A stretch of DNA of 10,390 bases, taken from positions 1 through 10,390 of the forward strand of contig JAUUNJ010000063.1 of assembly GCA_030844625.1 (NCBI GenBank), given 5' to 3'. This document shows, piece after piece, positions 5,619-10,390 of the stretch. This DNA is from Roseburia sp. Its GTDB lineage: Bacteria > Bacillota > Clostridia > Lachnospirales > Lachnospiraceae. Below the pieces are notes generated by a model. The model saw only the letters and a program-made list of their open reading frames with translations. It was not told the DNA's origin and did not search any database. Numbering within the stretch: the stretch's first letter is position 1; every line of letters starts with the position of its first letter. The translations under genes and the position numbers were made by a program.

Positions 5619-6998
5619 ATGAGACAGTCAAGAGCATTTAGAAGAATTATAGTTTTATTGTTACTGGCAATTGTAATTGTTGCTCAGACACTTATATTCT
5701 GGCACTTCTGGGATACACAGTACAGTGAAGGAATGTCAAGGGAATTCTTCTTTAAAGGCCATATGGTCTTATTATTTGTATATGCATTAATGTTTACATT
5801 ATTCTGTAATGTTTATGGTGCATTTAAATTAGGGAGTCTGCAATATTCCAATATTGTATTCTCTCAGATTTTAGCGTTGTTTTTTACAAACCTGATTATA
5901 TATTTACAGATTTCCTTATTGTCATTAAAAATGGTTAATCCGGCTCCCATTATAGGAATGAGTTTTGACAATGTGTTATGCTGTCTTATATGGTGCGGGA
6001 TTGCAATGGGAGTGTACAGGTGGCTGTATCCTCCAAGGGATCTTCTGCTGATATACAGCGATAGGGACCCGGATAATCTGGTAAAGAAAATTGAAACACG
6101 TAAGGATAAATATATTATTAAGGAATCAGTACACTGTGATGAGGGCGATGAAAAAATAAGAGCGGCAATCAGACATCACCAGTCGGTTCTGCTTTGTGAT
6201 ATTCCTAGTGGAAAACGTAATCAGATAATTAAGTATTGTTATATGCACGATAAGAGAGCGTATATTACGCCAAAGCTTTCGGATATTATTATTATTGGTG
6301 CAGAGCAGAATAATCTGTTTGATTCTCCTCTGCTTGTTACAAAAATAAGAGGATTAAAATGGGAAGCTGCCTTTATCAAGAGATTAATTGATATGGTGGT
6401 ATCGTTGATTCTCTGCGTGCCCACAGTCATTGTGACCATTATCGTTGCTATTGGAAATCTTATATGGGACAGAGGACCGGTTTTTTATACACAGCCAAGG
6501 CTTACAAAAAATGGCAAGGTATTTAAAATATTAAAATTTCGCAGCATGAAGGTTGATTCAGAAAAAAATGGTGCCAGACTGGCAACAAAGGATGATGACA
6601 GAATAACAAAGGTTGGAAAAGTCTTAAGAGCTACACATCTGGATGAACTCCCGCAAGTATTTAATATTTTAATGGGACAAATGTCTGTGGTAGGACCGAG
6701 ACCGGAGAGACCGGAGATTGCAAAAGAATATGAACAGGACATACCAGAGTTCAGATTCAGACTTAAGGTTAAGGCTGGGCTTACGGGATATGCCCAGGTA
6801 TACGGAAAATATAATACAACTCCTTATGATAAGCTGAAGCTTGATTTGTATTACATCCAGCACTATAAATTATGGACGGATATTCAGTTAATATTAATGA
6901 CGTTTAAAATTATGTTTTTGAAAGAAAATACAGAGGGTGTGGACAAGAATCAGAAGACAGCCAAGCTTGAAAAAAAGTCAGATACCCCGAAGAAATAA
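5619..6998 (+). CDS. Polyprenyl-phosphate sugar-1-phosphate transferase (PHPT family, priming enzyme)
   Basis: This 459-residue enzyme should start glycan assembly by moving a sugar-1-phosphate from a nucleotide sugar to undecaprenyl phosphate. Four N-terminal TM helices (about 9-31, 46-68, 78-102, 116-135) precede a soluble middle region (~140-245). The catalytic bacterial sugar transferase domain (~250-440) follows and opens with a membrane hairpin (KRLIDMVV..., 254-280). Visible signatures are RGPVFY (285-290), FKILKFRSM (302-310), the catalytic Asp-Glu pair in HLDELPQ (342-343), VVGPRPERP (357-365) and KAGLTGYAQV (385-394). Length and architecture match WbaP/EPS-type transferases of the multi-TM class. 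The sugar (Gal, Glc, GalNAc or other) cannot be read from sequence. A Lys-rich tail (442-459) ends the protein. The ATG has AGGAG at 5609-5613. It is the first gene of the operon; the next gene's ribosome binding site overlaps its stop codon. Confidence 0.95.
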   Translation: MRQSRAFRRIIVLLLLAIVIVAQTLIFWHFWDTQYSEGMSREFFFKGHMVLLFVYALMFTLFCNVYGAFKLGSLQYSNIVFSQILALFFTNLIIYLQISLLSLKMVNPAPIIGMSFDNVLCCLIWCGIAMGVYRWLYPPRDLLLIYSDRDPDNLVKKIETRKDKYIIKESVHCDEGDEKIRAAIRHHQSVLLCDIPSGKRNQIIKYCYMHDKRAYITPKLSDIIIIGAEQNNLFDSPLLVTKIRGLKWEAAFIKRLIDMVVSLILCVPTVIVTIIVAIGNLIWDRGPVFYTQPRLTKNGKVFKILKFRSMKVDSEKNGARLATKDDDRITKVGKVLRATHLDELPQVFNILMGQMSVVGPRPERPEIAKEYEQDIPEFRFRLKVKAGLTGYAQVYGKYNTTPYDKLKLDLYYIQHYKLWTDIQLILMTFKIMFLKENTEGVDKNQKTAKLEKKSDTPKK

Positions 6999-7004
6999 AG
7001 GTGG
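6998..7004 (+). promoter_or_regulatory. Ribosome binding site overlapping the upstream stop codon; decides the GT2 start
   Basis: AAGGTGG (6998-7004) overlaps the last base of the preceding TAA and lies 5 nt before ATG 7010. An in-frame GTG at 7001 is inside this site and so is probably not the start. The arrangement favours translational coupling. Confidence 0.75.
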
Positions 7005-7009
7005 AACGT

Positions 7010-7837
7010 ATGGCAGAAAATTATTCGGTATTGATGTCAGTTTATTATAAGGAAAAACCTGAATATTTGAAGGCTGCCATAGACAGCATATTGAATCAGT
7101 CTGTAAAGACAAATGATTTTGTGCTTGTGTGTGACGGCCCACTAAATAAAGGCCTGGATAAAGTTATTGCAGATTATGTAAGAACAGCTCCAGGCTTGTT
7201 CAATGTTTACAGACTTTCTCAAAACCTAGGATTGGCGAAAGCATTAAATCATGGGATATTACAGTGCAAAAATGAGCGGATTGCAAGAATGGACAGTGAT
7301 GATATCAGTGCGCCGGACAGAATGGAAAAGCAGCTTAAGGCAATGCGGGAGCGGGATGCAGATATCGTAGGGGCTAATATAATAGAATTTACAGGGAATA
7401 TTGAAAATACCGGGAGCACAAGAACAGTTCCGGAAAACAATGATGATATAATTAAGTTTGCAAAAAAGAGAAGTCCATTCAACCATCCTACAGTAATGTA
7501 CAAAAAATCAGCAGTGATTCATGCAGGTTTTTATGAAGATTACAGATATTTTGAAGATTATAATCTTTGGACAACAATGCTTTTAAAAGGTTATAAGGGA
7601 TACAATATACAGGAAAATCTGCTTTATATGAGAGCAGGGCAGGATATGTACAAAAGGCGGGGCGGTTTCAATTACGTTAAGTGTATCTTTCGATTTAAAA
7701 ATCATTTAAGAAAAGCAGGATTCATCTCATGGGGGACATTTTTTATTGCCGCTTTTGGACATTCTCTTGTAAGTGTTATTCCCAATGGAATGAGGACAGC
7801 AGTTTATTCAAAGGTTTTAAGGAAAAAACAGGATTAA
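7010..7837 (+). CDS. Family 2 glycosyltransferase (GT-A fold)
   Basis: From ATG 7010 the protein has 275 residues. It opens directly with the GT2 strand YSVLMSVYYKEKPEYL (5-20), followed by SILNQS (26-31) and LVCDG (39-43). The nucleotide-sugar and metal site is RMDSDD (93-98). The probable base region is EDYNLW (182-187), in the ED-x-DLW style. The C-terminal stretch (216-271), with RRGG, FKNHLRKAGFIS and VSVIPNGMR, is typical of AmsE/Wch-type enzymes that add a sugar to a lipid-linked repeat unit. No true TM anchor is evident, though the segment at ~240-258 is hydrophobic and may touch the membrane. It should act on the cytoplasmic side just after the priming enzyme. Donor and acceptor are not predictable. 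It is 11 bp from the gene before and 27 bp from the gene after. Confidence 0.92.
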   Translation: MAENYSVLMSVYYKEKPEYLKAAIDSILNQSVKTNDFVLVCDGPLNKGLDKVIADYVRTAPGLFNVYRLSQNLGLAKALNHGILQCKNERIARMDSDDISAPDRMEKQLKAMRERDADIVGANIIEFTGNIENTGSTRTVPENNDDIIKFAKKRSPFNHPTVMYKKSAVIHAGFYEDYRYFEDYNLWTTMLLKGYKGYNIQENLLYMRAGQDMYKRRGGFNYVKCIFRFKNHLRKAGFISWGTFFIAAFGHSLVSVIPNGMRTAVYSKVLRKKQD

Positions 7838-7864
7838 AATATAGTTTAGGATAAAGAATGGATC

Positions 7865-8980
7865 ATGAAAAAAAGTATTTTAAAAATTTGTTTTAAACCC
7901 TTATCGTTTATTAACAAATTAATAAAAAAAGACAACAGCCTCATATTTTTTTATTCCAATCTGGGATTTCGGGACAATGTGAGAGCTTTTTATGAATATT
8001 TAATTGAAAACAATTATAATGATAAATTTAAAATAGCAGTAAGTATTAACGACTATGAAGATTATGAAAAAAATGCGCCTGCAAATGTTACTTTTATGAG
8101 TAACAGGAAAGGCATAAAAACATTTATGAAAGCAAAATATGCATTTTACTGCTTTGGAAAATATCCAATTAAACCGGCTAAAAATCAAATGGTAGTTAAT
8201 TTGTGGCATGGAACACCATTAAAGAAAATAGGAAACCTTGAAAAAGGACTTGAAAACATAGATTACAATTTTTTCACGTCGGTAATTACTACATCGCCTA
8301 TGTATAAACCGATTATGGCGAAAATCTTTGGGTGCAGTGAACGCAATGTGAAAGTTTTCGGAAATCCAAGAAATGATGAAATGTTTAAAGAAAATAGGCT
8401 GATAGATGACTATATCAGGGGGAAAAACAGCAAAGTGATTGTGTGGCTTCCTACTTATAGAGAATATGATGATGATTTCACCGTTTCTGTATTGAATGAG
8501 AATCATATGCAGCAGTTAAATAATTTTCTCGAAAAAAATAACTGCAAACTTATTATAAAACTTCATCCGCTGCAAAAGGCTGATGCCCATAGTATCAATC
8601 ATACAAATATAGAGTTTGTGACACAGAAGCAGCTAAGTGACACGAATTCAACCGTATACACACTGCTCAGGAATGCAGACGGACTGATTACAGATTATTC
8701 CTCTGTATATTTTGATTATATGCTTCTTGACAGACCTATAGCGTTTGCCGTGGAAGATATAGAGCAGTACAAAGCCCGTCGTGGGTTTATTTTTGATAAT
8801 CCGAAAGAATATATGCCGGGTATGGAAGTTCGTGATTTAAATGATATTAAGAACTTTATAACAAGCATTGTAACGAATAAAGATGCATATAAAGAGCAGA
8901 GGCATAGGGTAAATGAACGGATTAACTACTATAAGGATGGAAATAACTGCAAGAGGATTGCAGAGTATTTTATAAAATAG
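7865..8980 (+). CDS. CDP-glycerol glycerophosphotransferase-family protein (TagB/TagF-like polyol-phosphate transferase)
   Basis: This protein of 371 residues is close in length to single-domain TagB-type primases. Family motifs are WHGTPLKKIG (114-123), VWLPTYRE (193-200), KLHPLQ (232-237), ITDYSSVYFDYMLLDRP (275-291) and RRGFIFD (305-311). The His in WHG and the His in HP match the conserved catalytic histidines of TagF, and the DYSS segment matches the phosphate-binding loop. The predicted reaction is transfer of glycerol-phosphate (or ribitol-phosphate or another CDP-polyol unit) to a lipid-linked glycan on the inner membrane face. There is no signal or TM helix; a basic N-terminus (MKKSILKICFK) may bind the membrane. 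ATG 7865 has a weak ribosome binding site (AGGAT about 12 nt upstream); ATG 7858 is out of frame. The gene is richer in A/T and AAA/ATA codons than the neighbouring transferases, which may hint at separate acquisition. Confidence 0.9.
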   Translation: MKKSILKICFKPLSFINKLIKKDNSLIFFYSNLGFRDNVRAFYEYLIENNYNDKFKIAVSINDYEDYEKNAPANVTFMSNRKGIKTFMKAKYAFYCFGKYPIKPAKNQMVVNLWHGTPLKKIGNLEKGLENIDYNFFTSVITTSPMYKPIMAKIFGCSERNVKVFGNPRNDEMFKENRLIDDYIRGKNSKVIVWLPTYREYDDDFTVSVLNENHMQQLNNFLEKNNCKLIIKLHPLQKADAHSINHTNIEFVTQKQLSDTNSTVYTLLRNADGLITDYSSVYFDYMLLDRPIAFAVEDIEQYKARRGFIFDNPKEYMPGMEVRDLNDIKNFITSIVTNKDAYKEQRHRVNERINYYKDGNNCKRIAEYFIK

Positions 8981-8981
8981 C

Positions 8982-8986
8982 AGGAG
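8982..8986 (+). promoter_or_regulatory. Ribosome binding site of the large polyol-phosphate transferase
   Basis: AGGAG lies one base after the preceding TAG stop and 7 nt before ATG 8994. It sets this start over ATG 8998, which is in another frame. Confidence 0.75.
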
Positions 8987-8993
8987 ACAGCCA

Positions 8994-10390
8994 ATGAATG
9001 TTTCAGCAATAAAAAATAAATTAAAAAAGAACAAAATAGTAAAGCTTTGCAGAACGGTTGTATTTCCAAAGCCATATCCAAAGTATTATGAAAAATGTGC
9101 AGTGGATCAAAAGACTATTATGTATGAGTCGTTTTATGGAAAAGGAATGACCTGCGGCCCGAATGCGATCTTTAAGGAAATATTTCATAATGATAAGTAT
9201 TCCGAATACAATCATGTGTGGGTTTATAATAACGTAAATGACTGGAAGAGAAAATTTGATGAATATGGGAAAACTTCCAATGTTAAATTTGTAAAAATTA
9301 AAAGCCGTGATTATTATCGGTATCTGGCAAGTGCAGGGTATCTGATTAACAACAGCACATTTCCGGCATGTTTTACAAGGAAGCCGGACCAGACGTATAT
9401 TAACACATGGCATGGAATTCCATTAAAGCTTATGGGATATGAAATGCCAAATGGAAATATTGAAGTTGCAAACACAGAAAGGAATTTCCTTCAGGCAAGT
9501 TTTTTACTTTCCCCTAATTCTCATCACACAAAGATGTATACTGAATCATATAAGCTGGATGGAATTTTTGAAGGAAAGATTATAGAGACCGGGCAGGCGA
9601 GGACAGACACCATTTTTCGTGCAGATAAAAAAGAAGTTTTAGCTAAGCTGGCATCAGACGGAGTGGATATTGATTTCAATAAAAAAGTCATTATGTATGC
9701 CCCTACATGGAAGGGAGAAAATTTCTCCAATCCACAGGCAGATGTTAATGAATACGAGAGAATTTATGAAACAATACAGTCGTCAGTGGATACAGGGAAA
9801 GTTCAGGTTTTCATAAAACCCCATCAGGCTGTTTATGACAGGATAAGACAGGGTTCCCAAGAACTGGCAAAGCATATGATAAGTCCTAAGATGGATACCA
9901 ATGAAGTGCTTTCCGTGGTTGATATTCTTATATCTGATTATTCAAGTATTTTCTTTGATTTTCTTGTGACGGACAGACCGATTATGTTTTATATTCCGGA
10001 TTTGGAAGAATATGAGAAAAACCGTGGAATGTATATGACAGTAGAGGAACTTCCGGGACCGGCGACAGACAACCTTGATGAATTGTGTCAGTGGCTTAAT
10101 AATCCCGAAGAAGCGGTTGCGGAAAGGGCTGAAAATTACAGAGAATTAAAGAACAAGTTCTGTAAATATGATGACGGCAGAGTTTCAGAGAGAATTGTAA
10201 ATGCAATATTTAATAATGATTTTAGTAACGTCAATGTAATTGATACAAAGACGGAAAAGAAAAGGATTTTCATTTCTCTTGGAAGGGCGTTACAGAATGG
10301 AATAACCCATTCTTTTTTAAGTCTGCTGAATAATATTGATTATAATAAATATGACGTGACAGCATATCTGTACGAAGCGGTGGCACCGGA
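8994..10390 (+). CDS. CDP-glycerol glycerophosphotransferase-family protein, probably fused to a C-terminal glycosyltransferase domain; truncated by the window end
   Basis: The frame is open from ATG 8994 (AGGAG at 8982-8986) to the last base, giving at least 465 residues. Residues ~35-405 are a complete polyol-phosphate transferase domain: NTWHGIPLK (137-145), MYAPTWKGE (234-242), FIKPHQ (273-278), LISDYSSIFFDFLVTDRP (312-329) and KNRGMYM (342-348). A linker (~406-420) leads into KKRIFISLGRALQNGITHSFLSLL..IDYNKYDV (422-455). This resembles the first beta-strand and glycine-rich loop of a GT-B (GT4-like) glycosyltransferase, which suggests a bifunctional enzyme. The usual HP motif after the second catalytic His reads HQ (277-278). 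With the preceding gene, it suggests division of labour between a primase and a polymerase or repeat-unit assembler. The gene is 13 bp after its neighbour. The fusion partner's family is inferred from about 40 residues. Confidence 0.9.
   Translation, partial: MNVSAIKNKLKKNKIVKLCRTVVFPKPYPKYYEKCAVDQKTIMYESFYGKGMTCGPNAIFKEIFHNDKYSEYNHVWVYNNVNDWKRKFDEYGKTSNVKFVKIKSRDYYRYLASAGYLINNSTFPACFTRKPDQTYINTWHGIPLKLMGYEMPNGNIEVANTERNFLQASFLLSPNSHHTKMYTESYKLDGIFEGKIIETGQARTDTIFRADKKEVLAKLASDGVDIDFNKKVIMYAPTWKGENFSNPQADVNEYERIYETIQSSVDTGKVQVFIKPHQAVYDRIRQGSQELAKHMISPKMDTNEVLSVVDILISDYSSIFFDFLVTDRPIMFYIPDLEEYEKNRGMYMTVEELPGPATDNLDELCQWLNNPEEAVAERAENYRELKNKFCKYDDGRVSERIVNAIFNNDFSNVNVIDTKTEKKRIFISLGRALQNGITHSFLSLLNNIDYNKYDVTAYLYEAVAP

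Noticed and set aside
6239..6863. Three minus-strand open frames of 64-85 codons
   Set aside because: All are shadows inside the catalytic domain of the priming sugar transferase, where the plus-strand frame is unequivocal.
7001..7009. GTG start for the family 2 glycosyltransferase
   Set aside because: The GTG is part of the AAGGTGG ribosome binding site for ATG 7010, and the GT2 domain begins right after the ATG.
9021..9413. 130-codon minus-strand open frame
   Set aside because: It lies wholly antisense within the large polyol-phosphate transferase, whose plus-strand frame carries clear family motifs. The antisense product is Ile/Phe-rich with no recognisable domain and no ribosome binding site I could see.
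1..10390. tRNA, rRNA, CRISPR array, phage or defence genes
   Set aside because: No tRNA-like cloverleaf, rRNA-like stretch, regularly spaced repeat or phage/defence motif was seen on either strand. The window is explained by envelope genes and short intergenic regions.

Overview
The window looks like chromosomal DNA from a low-GC, Gram-positive bacterium of the Clostridia, most likely Lachnospiraceae. The evidence is AT-rich coding sequence, strong AGGAGG-type ribosome binding sites, sigma-A-like promoters (TTGACA/TATAAT), a lipoprotein arylsulfotransferase, the Firmicutes form of MurG (HESDMTPGLANK motif), and teichoic-acid-type polyol-phosphate transferases. The genus cannot be fixed from the sequence alone. 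The region is a cell-surface polymer locus built around a divergent promoter region at about 5337-5618.

Left arm, minus strand (read from 5336 down to 71). A three-TM LytR-CpsA-Psr (LCP) ligase-like protein (3948-5336) is followed 50 bp later by murG (2836-3897), and the pair ends at a strong intrinsic terminator (2767-2807). Next is a separately transcribed lipoprotein arylsulfate sulfotransferase (697-2682) with its own terminator (648-680). Tucked directly behind that terminator is an extended -10 promoter driving a small GtrA-family membrane protein (71-541). The first ~54 bp resemble the terminal inverted repeat of an ISL3-family insertion sequence lying off the left edge.

Right arm, plus strand (5619 to the window end). 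This is a tight operon: a polyprenyl-phosphate sugar-1-phosphate transferase that starts the lipid-linked repeat unit, a family 2 glycosyltransferase, a TagB/TagF-like polyol-phosphate transferase, and a second, larger polyol-phosphate transferase that runs off the window. The larger protein appears to continue into a fused glycosyltransferase-like domain.

How the genes may fit together (inference): the right-arm operon builds a phosphodiester-containing, teichoic-acid-like or capsular glycan on undecaprenyl phosphate. It is primed by a PHPT enzyme rather than by TagO. The divergent LCP protein would transfer the finished polymer to peptidoglycan, whose lipid II precursor is made by the co-transcribed MurG. 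GtrA may help flip a polyprenyl-linked sugar used to decorate a surface polymer. The arylsulfotransferase has no obvious role in that pathway. Genes for CDP-polyol synthesis, polymer export (ABC or Wzx) and polymerisation (Wzy) are not in the window.
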